A DNA stretch of 50,800 nucleotides from contig JANQFQ010000002.1 in assembly GCA_028277765.1 (NCBI GenBank), forward strand, positions 1 through 50,800, read 5' to 3'. Under the pieces are notes generated by a model, which was given only the letters and a program-made list of their open reading frames with translations, ran no database searches and was not told the origin of the DNA. This DNA is from Desulfobacterales bacterium (GTDB lineage: Bacteria > Desulfobacterota > Desulfobacteria > Desulfobacterales > SURF-7). The translations under genes were made by a program, and so were the position numbers. The number at the start of each line of letters is the position of its first letter. Positions within the stretch are counted from its first letter, which is position 1. This document shows, piece after piece, positions 1 through 9,987 of the stretch.

Positions 1-2
1 GA

Positions 3-719
3 TCGATCGAACAGGCGTCTACAAATATTGATGTTGTTTCCACAGCCATAGAGGCAAACACGGCTGTTATTAATGAGATTGCCCAGAGTTCTGAAAAAGC
101 TCGTGTTATTACAAATGATGCTGTCGCAAAAGCCAGAGATGCTTCAGGAATGGTTGAAAAACTAGGAAAAGCAGCCAGTGATATAAGCAAGGTTACGGAA
201 ACCATCACAGAAATTTCTGAGCAGACCAATTTGCTGGCTCTGAACGCGACAATCGAAGCTGCACGCGCAGGTGAATCCGGCAAAGGTTTTGCAGTTGTCG
301 CAGGAGAAATAAAAGAACTAGCCAGGCAGACAGCTGATTCAACACAGGAAATAAAGGGACTGATTGAAGGCGTTCAGGAGACGGCAAAAGATACAGTTAC
401 CGAGATTGAACAGATTACCAGTGTGGTCAATGATGGAAATGACATTGTGTCAAATATTGCTGCGTCAGTGGAAGAACAGTCGGTAACAACCATGGAAATA
501 GCTGGAAATATCAGCCAGGCATCGCTTGGTATGCAGGAAATTAATGAAAACATTTTTCAAAGTTTGAAAGTTTCAGAAACCATCGCTAAAGATATTGCCG
601 AAGCAAACCAGAACGCATCTAAAATGCATGCAAGCAGTTCAATATTAAAGATGTCCGCTGAAGACCTGTCAAAACTTGCTAACCAATTGCAAGAGGGAGT
701 GGCGAAATTCAATGTGTAG
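3..719 (+). CDS. methyl-accepting chemotaxis protein, C-terminal part (5' end outside window)
   Basis: The reading frame is open from the first bases of the window, so the N-terminus (sensor, membrane segments, HAMP) lies upstream. The visible 238 residues are the cytoplasmic signalling coiled coil. The diagnostic hairpin tip that contacts CheA/CheW is present ([19 protein letters not shown] followed by [15 protein letters not shown]). The flanking heptads are rich in Ala, Glu, Gln and Ser, as expected for methylation helices. There is no CheR-binding pentapeptide at the C-terminus. An internal ATG at 150 is not the real start, because conserved coiled-coil sequence continues upstream of it in frame. 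The protein should relay a chemical or redox signal to the flagellar or type IV pilus Che pathway; the ligand cannot be inferred. Confidence 0.95.
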   Translation, partial: SIEQASTNIDVVSTAIEANTAVINEIAQSSEKARVITNDAVAKARDASGMVEKLGKAASDISKVTETITEISEQTNLLALNATIEAARAGESGKGFAVVAGEIKELARQTADSTQEIKGLIEGVQETAKDTVTEIEQITSVVNDGNDIVSNIAASVEEQSVTTMEIAGNISQASLGMQEINENIFQSLKVSETIAKDIAEANQNASKMHASSSILKMSAEDLSKLANQLQEGVAKFNV

Positions 720-841
720 TTGTTTCAATACAATTTAAATGTATAAGTCACGATTTTAAAAATGTGGAAACAAATAAAACTCGATGCGATCTTACACTGT
801 ATGTATAATCTAGTACTGGTCAATACAATTTAAAATGCGGG

Positions 842-2626
842 CTAAAATCTTTCAAAATCACTATCATCTGCATCACCAATGATTATATGAGAAGCATCTT
901 CTTCTTTTTTGTCTCCCATTTCTATGGTAACTCCATTAATATTATCGTCCTGCTCACTCTTATTCTTTTTTTCGTACGCAGGGGGCGTTTGATCATCTCT
1001 ATTAAAGATGATTTGGTCTTCTCTATAAGTATATTTACGCGATTGAGGCTGATTAAAATTTTGAACTGATCTTTCTTTGTAAGCGATGGAAGGAACTTGT
1101 TTCTTGTGTTCGTCTCCATATATTTTGAAAAACTCCATCGTTCGCTGGAGTTGTTCAGCCATTACCGCAAGTGATGCAGCAGTTGAGGACATCTCTTCTG
1201 AAGATGCTGCATTCTGCTGTGTTATAGAATCAAACTGCTGTATTGCCTTATTGATCTGATCAGCGCCGGAGTTCTGCTCATTAGATGCTGCATTAATTTC
1301 TTGCACAAGTTCTGCTGTCTTCCTGATATCTGGAACGATTTTTTCCAACATTTCTCCTGCATTTTGTGCTATTTCAACACTGCTTGATGACAAATCACCT
1401 ATTTCACCGGCAGCGGTCTGACTCCTTTCTGCTAATTTTCGTACGGCATCTGCAACAACAGCGAAACCTTTTCCATGTTCTCCCGCACGAGCTGCCTCTA
1501 TTGCTGCATTTAGAGCAAGCATATTGGTCTGTCGTGATATCTCTTCAATAATTCTTATTTTTTCAGCGATTTCACTCATAGCATGTACCGTCTTAGATAC
1601 TGCGGCGCCACCTCTTTCAGCATCGTCAGCAGCACGAATGGCAATCACTTCTGTCTGCTGGGCATTGTCTGCATTCTGCTTAATATTCGCAGACATCTCT
1701 TCTATTGATGCAGATGCTTCTTCAGCGGAAGCAGCCTGTTCATTGGCACTTTGGGCAACTTCCTCTGAACTAGCGGTCATTTGCTGGCTTCCATCAGCAA
1801 CATTATCAGCAGCAGCTTTGACATCTTTTACAATGCTGCTGATGCTTTGAATCATCGAATTCATTGATTTGAGGAGCTGGCCTGTTTCATCGTTGTTTTT
1901 GGTTTCCCTGATGGTGACAGACATATCACCAGTAGCAATTCTTCCTAATGTTTTAACTGCATCGTTTAAAGGATTGATAATTAATGAGGTGGTAAATAAT
2001 GATATTAGAACTGAAAGAAGCAGAAAAACCGCTGTCATTATCAACACGCTTTTTAGCAGCAGTTTGTTTTTGTTGTCTAATAACTCAGCGGATGACGCGA
2101 TTTCATTTAGTTCTGTATTCAGGATAGATGATTTGGATTCCTGAAAATTCTCAAGCCTTTCCTTAAGATTTACGATACCAAGGGAAATTTCATTTAGGTC
2201 AGCAAGTTTAATGCTTTCAGGATCACTAAGAAACTTTGAGACAAAACCAGTGCACTCTTTAATATATTGATAAAAATCGTCTAGAATTGACTGGAGCTCA
2301 GGATCCACATCACCTGCTTGTATTGTTTCATTAATTGAATTTTCAATTAACTTGACTTCATTTTTAATATCATAAAGGATAGCAGTGTCTTCGTTATCTA
2401 TTGCTCCTGATAAATTATCTCCAATCTCCTTGAACTTTTGAATTAGTTCAAAAGCTATATTATTATGAGGTAGTGTGACGGTTGACAATCGATTTGAAAC
2501 ATCAGTAAATGATTGGAATTGATGAGAATTTCGTATAAGAGATACTGTTATTGCACTAGTAATAAAAAGGACGACGATACTTATCGCACAGTATCCTAGA
2601 ATAATTTTTACTCTTACAGATAACAT
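842..2626 (-). CDS. methyl-accepting chemotaxis protein, full length
   Basis: 594 residues. Transmembrane helix 1 lies at about 8-30 and helix 2 at about 191-216. They bracket a helical periplasmic sensor of about 160 residues (four-helix-bundle type, not a Cache domain). A HAMP linker follows at about 217-265, then the long signalling coiled coil with the conserved tip at about 362-390 ([19 protein letters not shown]). The last 90 residues are hydrophilic and probably disordered, ending in acidic residues (DDSDFERF), without an NWETF-type tether. The start ATG at 2626 has a GAGG ribosome-binding site. It is convergent with the partial receptor to its left; two receptors and a hybrid kinase in a row suggest a sensory cluster. 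The ligand is unknown. Confidence 0.95.
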   Translation of the reverse strand: MLSVRVKIILGYCAISIVVLFITSAITVSLIRNSHQFQSFTDVSNRLSTVTLPHNNIAFELIQKFKEIGDNLSGAIDNEDTAILYDIKNEVKLIENSINETIQAGDVDPELQSILDDFYQYIKECTGFVSKFLSDPESIKLADLNEISLGIVNLKERLENFQESKSSILNTELNEIASSAELLDNKNKLLLKSVLIMTAVFLLLSVLISLFTTSLIINPLNDAVKTLGRIATGDMSVTIRETKNNDETGQLLKSMNSMIQSISSIVKDVKAAADNVADGSQQMTASSEEVAQSANEQAASAEEASASIEEMSANIKQNADNAQQTEVIAIRAADDAERGGAAVSKTVHAMSEIAEKIRIIEEISRQTNMLALNAAIEAARAGEHGKGFAVVADAVRKLAERSQTAAGEIGDLSSSSVEIAQNAGEMLEKIVPDIRKTAELVQEINAASNEQNSGADQINKAIQQFDSITQQNAASSEEMSSTAASLAVMAEQLQRTMEFFKIYGDEHKKQVPSIAYKERSVQNFNQPQSRKYTYREDQIIFNRDDQTPPAYEKKNKSEQDDNINGVTIEMGDKKEEDASHIIIGDADDSDFERF

Positions 2627-2828
2627 GGTTAAACCTCCACTGATATAGGCCAGATGCAGATTTTTTTACACGAATTAAACTGTTGTTCTATTAGATTTGT
2701 CACATCGCAGAATCATAGATCTAATTATCTAATATTTAATTAAAAATTTCAACAAACATTTTGTTTCAGCAATTTTTTTCATTGTTCAAATGAAAAACTT
2801 GATGAATTATTCAAAGTATTTGAGAATG

Positions 2829-5800
2829 TCATTCCAGCACCGATCTGATAATAGCTGTCAAGTCATCTGCCTGCATCGGTTTCATGATAAATGCTTTTAT
2901 TCCCAGAAATTCGGCTTTTTCTTCGGAAATAAGATCACTGTAACCTGTACTAAGAATAATTGGTATGTCCCCACGGATCTTCAACAGCTCTTTCGTCAGG
3001 ATGTCTCCTGTCATATCTGGCATGGTCATATCTGTAATAACTAAATCAAATTCATCTGGATTTAACCTGAAAACTGATAATGCTTCTGAGGGATTTGTAA
3101 AGGCTTCAACCTGATAGCCGTGTTGAAATAAAACGATCTGCATTGATCTGGCAATTGCTGGTTCATCATCCACAAACAGGATCTTTTCATTGTTGCCTCT
3201 GAAGATCCCTTTATCCAGTGTCTCCATGGTCGGTGTATTTTTAACAATAGGAAAATAAATATAGAAAATAGCACCGCCGCCAGGTGATGTATCTACCTGT
3301 ATAGCTCCTTTTAGGCTATTTACAATGCCATGAACCACAGAAAGCCCCATCCCAGTGCCTTCTCCGTGTTCTTTAGTAGTAAAATAAGGGTCAAATATTC
3401 TGTCTCTGACCTCAATATCAATGCCAGGGCCTGTATCGCTTACAGACAGTTTCAGATAGCTCCCAGATTTAAAATTCTGATTTATACCAACAGCTTTAGC
3501 ATAATCCATTTCAACATCTTCAAGACATATTGTTAAATCGCCTCCTTTTGAACGCATGGCATAGGCGGCATTTGTGCAAAGATTCATAAATATTTGATGG
3601 ATTTTTGTATGATCCGCCATTATAACTGAATCGCTTTCAAGGCTATTATGTATCTTTATGTTTGACGGCAAAGACGCCCTAAGTAGTTTCAAGGTTTCGG
3701 GTAAGACATCTTTAACCATTACAGGTTTAACTTCCTGATCAGTTTTTCGGCTGAACGATAGAATCTGTGCTACAAGATCTGCTGCGCGGATTCCCGCTTG
3801 CTTCACTTCAATTAAATTGTCTTCAAGAATAGATCCCTTCTCAGCTTCAGCAAGGGATATTTCTGTAAAACCAATGATAGCGGAAAGAATATTATTGAAA
3901 TCATGAGCGATACCTCCTGCCAGGGTACCGATTGCTTCCATTTTCTGGGACTGTATGAGCTGTAATTCAAGCTGTTTTCTTTCCTCATCGGTCTGTTTCC
4001 GTTCTGTAATATCCCTTATTATACTAAGGGATCCGATCACTTCAGTATTTTTCTTTAATAATTTAGTGTTCACTTCTATATTGACCATGGAGCCATCCTT
4101 CCGTTTTGCATCCAGTTCAATCATTAATGCTGGCGCCCCTTCTTTGACTGCATCTTTAAATAGTTTAATTGTTTTCTCTTTATCATCTGGATCGATATTA
4201 TCAAACACGGTAAAACGTTTACTGATAACTTCTTCTCGCTTATATCCAAAGAGATCCTCAATTCTGTCATTTACATCAATAACCCTTCCCTGTTTATCGA
4301 GATATACAATCAGATCATTTGCGTTTTCAAAAATCATTCTGAATTTTTCTTCATTCTCTTTCAAAGCATTTTCTGATCTCTTTCGTTCAGTAATGTCCCG
4401 TGCTATTCCTAGAAGTGCATAAGGTTTCCTGTCTTTATAAATCAAAGATGCTTTTGTTTCTATCCATATAGTGTCACCATTTTTTTTTCTTAATCTGAAT
4501 ACATTTAAATCCTGCTGTGTTCCGGTATTGATTATTTCTTGAACAGCTTCATAAGCCTTTGACAGCTCATCTTCTGACAATATATCAGTGAAATTCATTA
4601 TTAAGGTTTCGTCTTTTCTATATCCCATCATCTGAAGGCATGACGGACTTGCGTCAATAAAATTTCCATCAAGATCGCTAACATAAACCGCATCAAGGGA
4701 GCGTTCAAAAAGAGCGGCGTACCGCTCTTCACTGATTAACAGCGCTTTTTCAACCATTTTCAGTCCTGTAATGTCGCGCATGATAGTTGAAAAATATTCA
4801 ACTCCGCCGTCTTCTGACTGATGAGACATAATAACCTGGGACACAGGTATCTCTTTCCCTCCAGAACCAATCAGTGCTGTTTCACCTTCCCATACGCCAT
4901 GTTTGATTGCATGAGGAATGCTTCGATTCTCAACCATTCTAAATGCCCATTCAGGATGTGTGTCAGAAACATGCTTTGTGTTGATATCCTCATCAATATC
5001 CCAACCAAGCAATTTCCTGCCGGCACTGTTCATATATATCAATGTATGATTGGCATCCGGTCTTGCTATTGCAACAAGATCGCTTGTTGCCTCAAGAATA
5101 TCCGTCAACCGTTTTCTTTCCTTCTCAAGCTGCTTCCGATCTGTAATATCCTGACCAACTGCAATGATGCCCATTGTTTCTATGTTTGATGCAAGCAGAC
5201 GGTTAACATTCCATATCAATGTTCTCGTACTTCCATCATTTGCTATAACCTCGTTTTCAAAACCTCTTGTTTGTCCTCCTTCAAGCACTTTTTTTATGTT
5301 AGTAATGCTCATCTCCTGGGACTGCTCAGGAACAAAAAGTTCAAGATAATTCTGTCCAAGGACATCATCCCTGAGTTTGCCATATAGTTTTTCCGCCTCT
5401 TTATTGAATTCAAAAATTTTATATTCCGGTGTTAAACAGAGAATGATACTCCCTGCATTCTGTATAAATGTACTGAATCTGGCCTCGCTCTCTTTGAGAA
5501 CTGCATTTGCTTGTCGAAGGTCATCAGTGCGCATGTCAACAGTCTTTTCCAGTATATGTTTTGACAGTAATATCCTGTTATACAACTGAAGGGCTATTAA
5601 TATTAGGATAAATATCAGAATTACATACAGGTTTTTATAAAAAGTTTTACAATGCCATTTAACACCGACTGTCCCTATTGTATTCTCTTCAAACAGAACA
5701 TCTGTTTGAAAATCTACCAACGGTGTAATGTTGAATTTTATTAGGATATTATCAATGAAAGAATTAAAGTCTGATCCTGTCTCAAAAAAAATATTTCCTT

Positions 5801-6065
5801 TTTCATCTTTTACCTGAAGGATGTGATAGTCATTGTGCCCAGCAGCGGCTATAAGATATTCTGAATGCGCTTTTGGATTAAGATCCCACAATGACCTTGC
5901 TATTACACGGGCATGTTCATTAACTGCCTTTTTAATATTGCCGCGTGCATACTTGCCATGCCAAATGATAAAAACGCAAAATAGAGCACAGAAAATTATT
6001 GTAACTGTCTTTAAAGGAATACCATTTTGTTTGATATTCAATATTTCCTTTAAATATTTTTTCAT
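2829..6065 (-). CDS. multi-PAS hybrid histidine kinase with C-terminal receiver
   Basis: 1078 residues. Membrane helices at about 19-35 and 146-163 enclose a periplasmic domain of about 110 residues. Four successive PAS/PAC modules follow (about 190-315, 320-440, 445-565, 570-690); each PAC ends in a D-I-T-(D/E/G)-(R/L)-K motif. The dimerisation/phosphoacceptor helix contains the H-box GIAHDFNNIL with His near residue 721. The ATPase domain shows the N box (MNLCTNAAYAM), G1 (DTGPGID), the F box (FDPYFTTK) and G2 (GTGMGL). A receiver at about 961-1078 has VDDE, phospho-Asp near 1012 (VITDMTMPDMTG), the Ser/Thr switch and KP, so all catalytic residues are intact. It likely performs intramolecular relay to an unlinked phosphotransfer partner. 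The PAS modules could bind haem, flavin or small molecules; none can be assigned. Confidence 0.95.
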   Translation of the reverse strand: MKKYLKEILNIKQNGIPLKTVTIIFCALFCVFIIWHGKYARGNIKKAVNEHARVIARSLWDLNPKAHSEYLIAAAGHNDYHILQVKDEKGNIFFETGSDFNSFIDNILIKFNITPLVDFQTDVLFEENTIGTVGVKWHCKTFYKNLYVILIFILILIALQLYNRILLSKHILEKTVDMRTDDLRQANAVLKESEARFSTFIQNAGSIILCLTPEYKIFEFNKEAEKLYGKLRDDVLGQNYLELFVPEQSQEMSITNIKKVLEGGQTRGFENEVIANDGSTRTLIWNVNRLLASNIETMGIIAVGQDITDRKQLEKERKRLTDILEATSDLVAIARPDANHTLIYMNSAGRKLLGWDIDEDINTKHVSDTHPEWAFRMVENRSIPHAIKHGVWEGETALIGSGGKEIPVSQVIMSHQSEDGGVEYFSTIMRDITGLKMVEKALLISEERYAALFERSLDAVYVSDLDGNFIDASPSCLQMMGYRKDETLIMNFTDILSEDELSKAYEAVQEIINTGTQQDLNVFRLRKKNGDTIWIETKASLIYKDRKPYALLGIARDITERKRSENALKENEEKFRMIFENANDLIVYLDKQGRVIDVNDRIEDLFGYKREEVISKRFTVFDNIDPDDKEKTIKLFKDAVKEGAPALMIELDAKRKDGSMVNIEVNTKLLKKNTEVIGSLSIIRDITERKQTDEERKQLELQLIQSQKMEAIGTLAGGIAHDFNNILSAIIGFTEISLAEAEKGSILEDNLIEVKQAGIRAADLVAQILSFSRKTDQEVKPVMVKDVLPETLKLLRASLPSNIKIHNSLESDSVIMADHTKIHQIFMNLCTNAAYAMRSKGGDLTICLEDVEMDYAKAVGINQNFKSGSYLKLSVSDTGPGIDIEVRDRIFDPYFTTKEHGEGTGMGLSVVHGIVNSLKGAIQVDTSPGGGAIFYIYFPIVKNTPTMETLDKGIFRGNNEKILFVDDEPAIARSMQIVLFQHGYQVEAFTNPSEALSVFRLNPDEFDLVITDMTMPDMTGDILTKELLKIRGDIPIILSTGYSDLISEEKAEFLGIKAFIMKPMQADDLTAIIRSVLE

Positions 6066-6306
6066 GATTGTTTCCAGGTAAAAGCATTTTTTACGCGAAT
6101 CTGTAATAAATCAAGAATTTTTACTTGTGTATGACATACCCGAAAAAGTTTACAATCTTTCTTGGAATATGAAAGAATGATAAACAAAACAATAACAGGT
6201 CAGCTAATACAGCTCTGAATAGAATGATAATTTTATCTTTTTAGTATTGTTTTTTCAACATCAAAGATTCTAATTTAAAGCTTTTAGAATTGTTTTGGAT
6301 AATAGG

Positions 6307-6486
6307 CTAAAACAAATGAGTAATTCTTGAATACAGATATTTTATATCCATGATAATCCATTGGATTAATGTATCAACGGAATCTCTGAAATTAAAATAT
6401 ACTCCTGCTCCGACAAAAATAAATATTCCCACCACCAGTGCGGCGATGATGATGATCATCTTTTTTTCTTCTGATAACCGGTTCAT
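6307..6486 (-). CDS. small single-span membrane protein (hypothetical)
   Basis: A 59-codon frame begins with ATG at 6486. The product has a short charged N-terminus (MNRLSEEKK), one strong hydrophobic helix at about 10-30 (MIIIIAALVVGIFIFVGAG) and an amphipathic tail, a layout typical of a real bitopic small protein rather than random sequence. No clear Shine-Dalgarno sequence precedes the ATG, which lowers confidence. It lies in the 527-bp gap between the hybrid kinase and the START-domain gene, on the same strand as both and directly downstream of that gene's terminator. No family is recognised. Confidence 0.4.
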   Translation of the reverse strand: MNRLSEEKKMIIIIAALVVGIFIFVGAGVYFNFRDSVDTLIQWIIMDIKYLYSRITHLF

Positions 6487-6537
6487 TTTATAATCAATAT
6501 TTTTGAATTGAAAAATAGTTTTGTCTACAGGTTAAAA

Positions 6538-6570
6538 AAATATCCCCGTCTGAAAAAGACGGGGATATTT
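6538..6570 (-). terminator. intrinsic terminator of the START-domain gene
   Basis: A perfect 13-bp inverted repeat (AAATATCCCCGTC and its complement) surrounds a 7-nt loop. Read on the minus strand it is followed by a run of T. It lies 22 bp past the stop codon at 6593 and should end transcription of that gene. The arm is GC-rich in the middle and AT-rich at the base, so it could also work weakly in the other direction. Confidence 0.85.
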
Positions 6571-6592
6571 AAATTCTCTTTAAAGAAAATAT

Positions 6593-7330
6593 CTATTTTT
6601 TCTTTGAAGTCGTTTTCATAAAACTGACCTTTTTCCCCTTATATTTCTCAAAAGGCCTTTTCTCTATAATGTTCCTTAATGTAGCTCGTGGTGTCTGTTT
6701 GATACAAAAGTTCGCTACCCAATCGGGGATTAATCCTCCTGGTTCGCAAACACCTTCAAATGAAATCCTGACGTTTCCGTTCTTCAAATCTGTAACCACA
6801 ACCCGGATAAATACAAGGGGTACCCGCACATGCCCTTTCTTCTTCTCGATCAGCTTAGGTACAGCGATGGCATCCATATATGCCATATTTTTTTCAGGGA
6901 AATAATACCAGAGGGTATGTGAAACCGTATCCCGTTTTTTGACAGGCCATGGGGGCTTATTAATGGAGTGCAGGTATAAGTCGGAATCATCTTTCTGTTG
7001 AAGGATTTTAGCCTTATTACAGAGATAAACATACGATGGATATGAGTTGCCGTCTGCCAGGAACGCTATCATGGTATTAAAATCAGCTTTAACGTCTGCT
7101 ACACCCTTGAACGCCTTGATGGGAGACACCGTTGTCATACGGGTATATATCTTTACCCCGTTTTTATCTTCCACCTTTTTCCATCCTTTATCATCACCAA
7201 TGGTCACTTTTAATTGTTCCCATTTATCAGTTTCATCAACAAAATTGAGTTTTTCCGCTGAAAAACCTGTAAACGGTATACTGACTAGAAAAAAAACAGT
7301 TACTAAAATAATGCATCCAATCTGTCGCAT
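6593..7330 (-). CDS. secreted START-domain (SRPBCC) lipid-binding-like protein
   Basis: 245 residues. An N-terminal signal peptide (about 1-25, hydrophobic run CIILVTVFFLVSIPF, cut after FSA) predicts export to the periplasm. The rest matches the START/Bet v 1-like helix-grip fold: KVEDKNGVKIYTR near residue 57, the GVADVKADF strand, the NKPPWPVKKRDTV segment and a C-terminal helix (PDWVANFCIKQTPRATL) typical of bacterial START proteins. Family members bind lipids or other hydrophobic ligands; the ligand is unknown here. The start ATG has a GGAG ribosome-binding site. It is monocistronic, with its own terminator downstream. The Lys-rich tail (TTSKKK) is probably flexible. Confidence 0.85.
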   Translation of the reverse strand: MRQIGCIILVTVFFLVSIPFTGFSAEKLNFVDETDKWEQLKVTIGDDKGWKKVEDKNGVKIYTRMTTVSPIKAFKGVADVKADFNTMIAFLADGNSYPSYVYLCNKAKILQQKDDSDLYLHSINKPPWPVKKRDTVSHTLWYYFPEKNMAYMDAIAVPKLIEKKKGHVRVPLVFIRVVVTDLKNGNVRISFEGVCEPGGLIPDWVANFCIKQTPRATLRNIIEKRPFEKYKGKKVSFMKTTSKKK

Positions 7331-7470
7331 GCTGCTATCTCCTCACCTGCAATTCAATGAAATGTTGCCGTTTTTTAATTATTATAAAATGAATAACGGC
7401 GAAATACTATAATTAATTTAAATATAGATTGCACTCATAAAAAAAAATACGAAAAAAATCAATCAAATAA

Positions 7471-7560
7471 TGGCACACAGATAACGCTGATGTTAAGGAT
7501 TTGCACAGATAAAGAATTATGATCTGTGAAAATCAATAATATCCGTGTCATCCGTGTTCT
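7471..7560. repeat. degenerate ATCCGTG/CACAGAT-type intergenic repeat
   Basis: The gap between the START gene and the polyferredoxin gene carries short direct and inverted copies of CACAGAT / ATCTGTG and ATCCGTGTCATCCGTGTTC. Similar strings recur in many environmental bacterial genomes as non-coding repeats. No protein or RNA gene is visible here. Confidence 0.5.
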
Positions 7561-7578
7561 ATATATTTATAATATCAC

Positions 7579-8658
7579 TCATTCAAACTGGCTGATATCT
7601 ACCCCCCTCTCACGAGCCTTTACCTTAAAGAAATCCATTTCATCCTTAAACGGTTCCACCTGTTCACCAGGTGTCTTACGGACAAGTTTTATGGCTTCAG
7701 CCGGACATGTTGATACGCATAAACCGCAGCCTATACATTTTTCAGTGACAACCTGATAAGTGTCATTATCCTCTATAACAGCCTCAACCTGACACCTTTC
7801 ATCACTGCAAATTCCACAGGCTTCACATGCATCTGTATCAATTTCAGCGTAATAATGTGAATTTACTCCTGTTGATATGCCCAATCGGTTCAGCGTTCTC
7901 AAAACCCCGCAGCAGCAACCGCAACAATTGCAGATAAAATACTGTCCTGCTGCAACGTTTGAAGTCAAATGAACAAGCCCCTCTTCTTCAGCTTTCTTTA
8001 TGATATCGTACGCCTCTTCTTTGGTAATCGAGCGGCCCCAGTGATGGTTTTCAAAAATACCGGGTATGGGGGCAAGTCCAAGGCAGATTTCCATGGGTTT
8101 GTCACACTGATTATCTAAAAGGCCTTTTTCCTTTTTGCAGATGCAGTCAGCAACACCAAATGACTTGCTTGATTCTATGAGTGCTGAAACCTGCTCATAC
8201 GGAAGTGCTTCCTGGGTGTTAGATATCTCCTTTTCAATCGGTACGACCTGTATCGGCTTGGTCTTTTTGTCAAAAAGCTCCGGCAGATAGATATCATTAT
8301 ATTCATCGCACATTTCAGCAAACTCACGATCCATCCGGTTTATCTGGTATTCATAGATCCCTACGATCCACGGCACCATTTTAAAAACCATCCTATGTCC
8401 GAGCTTCGCGCCAAAGATCTGACCTTTTTGCCACATTCTCTCCAGTTTCTCCTCAAGTCCCTCCAGCGGCCGACCTGTTCGTTTGGAAATCTGTTCCGCG
8501 TTTTCAAAACTCAATCGTAAATCACAAAAAAGATCAGCCTCTTCAGGTTCAAAAACCTTTTTCAGAATTTTTATCTCAATGCCGCTTTTGGTTGAAGGAA
8601 ATCCATTGGGAAGTGAGTCTAATACTTTTGCCAGTTTTGTATATACATTATTGTCCAT
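7579..8658 (-). CDS. 4Fe-4S polyferredoxin with N-terminal helical domain
   Basis: 359 residues. The N-terminal ~110 residues look like a winged-helix-type region (FCDLRLSFENAEQISKRTGRP then LERMWQKGQIFG). A middle domain has scattered cysteines (ADCICKKEKG, then the cluster CNCCGCCCG near 245). The C-terminus is an 8Fe ferredoxin with CEACGICSDERC and CIGCGLCVSTCP. This architecture recurs in strictly anaerobic Desulfobacterota, where members are annotated only as 4Fe-4S binding proteins; an electron-transfer role is inferred from the clusters. The start ATG has an excellent AAGGAGG site. It follows the flavoprotein gene by 19 bp on the same strand, so both are probably co-transcribed and may exchange electrons. 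Confidence 0.85.
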   Translation of the reverse strand: MDNNVYTKLAKVLDSLPNGFPSTKSGIEIKILKKVFEPEEADLFCDLRLSFENAEQISKRTGRPLEGLEEKLERMWQKGQIFGAKLGHRMVFKMVPWIVGIYEYQINRMDREFAEMCDEYNDIYLPELFDKKTKPIQVVPIEKEISNTQEALPYEQVSALIESSKSFGVADCICKKEKGLLDNQCDKPMEICLGLAPIPGIFENHHWGRSITKEEAYDIIKKAEEEGLVHLTSNVAAGQYFICNCCGCCCGVLRTLNRLGISTGVNSHYYAEIDTDACEACGICSDERCQVEAVIEDNDTYQVVTEKCIGCGLCVSTCPAEAIKLVRKTPGEQVEPFKDEMDFFKVKARERGVDISQFE

Positions 8659-8677
8659 CTTACACCTCCTTCATCTA

Positions 8678-9406
8678 CTAACCTTTCGAATGCTCATGTT
8701 TCTCCTTTACTTCTCTGAACTGCTGGTTTGCCATGTCAACATAAACATCCTGGGGGATCAGTTCACGACTGATAATGTTAAGGGTTTCAGGGGAAATTTC
8801 ACCATTATTAATAAGCTGTCGACCGGCATCCCTTGCTGCTTCAATCACATCATCTACAGGTTCGCCCATTTCAAGCATCACCTTAAGTGCTTCACCATGA
8901 GGGCGCAGAAGCGCGCCAACAAATTTTGTGGGAGGGGTGTTCACCTCTTCCATGTTCACCATGAGGGCGTTAAAGTTTTCTATCTCCCACAGACCGCAGT
9001 TCGCAACCAGAACGACAAGACTCTCTTTACTCCCCTCAGGAGCAAGATGACGGCTCCTGCCGTCCCTTATCTCAATAAATGGATCAGCGATGCATACCAT
9101 CCGGTCTATTAGTGTCTTCATTTGAGCGGACATGGTATAACAATAAATCGGCGTTCCATATACCACCACATCAGCTTCTTTCATTTTTGGAAGAATAATA
9201 TCCATATCGTCCTGCTGGGCGCATTTACCAGGGGTTCGCAGCCAGCAGTTAAAACAGCCCAGGCACGGCGCAATATTGAGTTTATGAACATAAAAGAGTT
9301 CCACGTCAGCGCCTGCCTCTTTCATACCGTCAAGAAAAGGGTTCATGATAACCGCTGTATTACTTTTTTTCATTCTTGGGCTTGTGTTAAAAGCAATTAC
9401 TTTCAT
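8678..9406 (-). CDS. flavodoxin-fold NAD(P)H-dependent FMN reductase / iron-sulfur flavoprotein
   Basis: 242 residues. The first strand and FMN phosphate loop are clear (MKVIAFNTSPRMKKSNT), followed by a cysteine-rich insert (CLGCFNCWLRTPGKC) characteristic of the iron-sulfur flavoprotein branch, and the second flavin loop (VVYGTPIYCYTMSAQMK). The family transfers electrons from ferredoxin or NAD(P)H to soluble acceptors. It is the first gene of a two-gene operon with the polyferredoxin downstream, a plausible redox partner. The ATG has a GGAG site. The gene is divergent from the YcgN-type gene. The physiological acceptor is unknown. Confidence 0.85.
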   Translation of the reverse strand: MKVIAFNTSPRMKKSNTAVIMNPFLDGMKEAGADVELFYVHKLNIAPCLGCFNCWLRTPGKCAQQDDMDIILPKMKEADVVVYGTPIYCYTMSAQMKTLIDRMVCIADPFIEIRDGRSRHLAPEGSKESLVVLVANCGLWEIENFNALMVNMEEVNTPPTKFVGALLRPHGEALKVMLEMGEPVDDVIEAARDAGRQLINNGEISPETLNIISRELIPQDVYVDMANQQFREVKEKHEHSKG

Positions 9407-9549
9407 TGATTAACTCCTGCTGAAAAAAGGATTAATAAATATAAACTCATAATAACATAAATAATCGATGGCCAGCGGCAAGTCAATAAAGAGAGTATCC
9501 TGGTTAATATCTGTTGCATCATCTGGATATCAACATGTATATATAAAAT

Positions 9550-9987
9550 GTGAAAGATGACAATAAAAAATTCTGGAAAATTAAGGTCTTGTCTGAAATG
9601 ACCGATGAAGAGATGGAATCTCTATGCGACAGATGCGGCTTATGCTGTCTTCAGAAGCTCGAATATGAAGATACCGGAGAAATTGAGATAACGGCAGTGG
9701 CCTGTCGTCATCTTGATATTAATGAATGCGTCTGCAGAATTTATAATACCAGATCTATTTCAAGCGAAAACTGCCTTCAAATTACCCCGGAAAACATCAT
9801 GGATTTAAAATGGCTCCCTGAAACCTGTGCATATAGGAGGATTGCGAAAGGGAGAGACCTTGAATGGTGGCACCACCTGGTTTCTGGCAGTTATGAAACA
9901 GTTCATGATGCTGGCATTTCTGTTCGCAATAAAGCTGTTCCAGGCAGATATGTGCATCCTGACGATGTTGAGGCATACATTTTATAA
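9550..9987 (+). CDS. YcgN-family cysteine-cluster protein
   Basis: 145 residues, close to the usual ~150 of the YcgN/UPF0260 family. Conserved features are the LCDRCGLCC motif near residues 25-33, VACRHLD, CRIYNTR, the second Cys in the ENCLQITPEN segment, and LPETCAYR. Four or more conserved cysteines suggest a bound metal or zinc/iron cluster; the biochemical role of the family is unknown. The start is GTG at 9550: the codon two upstream is a stop, and the overlapping ATG at 9548 is out of frame and hits TGA at once. The 3' end overlaps the convergent RND gene by 6 bp. Confidence 0.9.
   Translation: MKDDNKKFWKIKVLSEMTDEEMESLCDRCGLCCLQKLEYEDTGEIEITAVACRHLDINECVCRIYNTRSISSENCLQITPENIMDLKWLPETCAYRRIAKGRDLEWWHHLVSGSYETVHDAGISVRNKAVPGRYVHPDDVEAYIL

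Noticed and set aside
720-841. Repeated TCAATACAATTTAAA (724 and 820)
   Set aside because: A 15-bp AT-rich direct repeat in a short gap; likely chance or local duplication without other signals.
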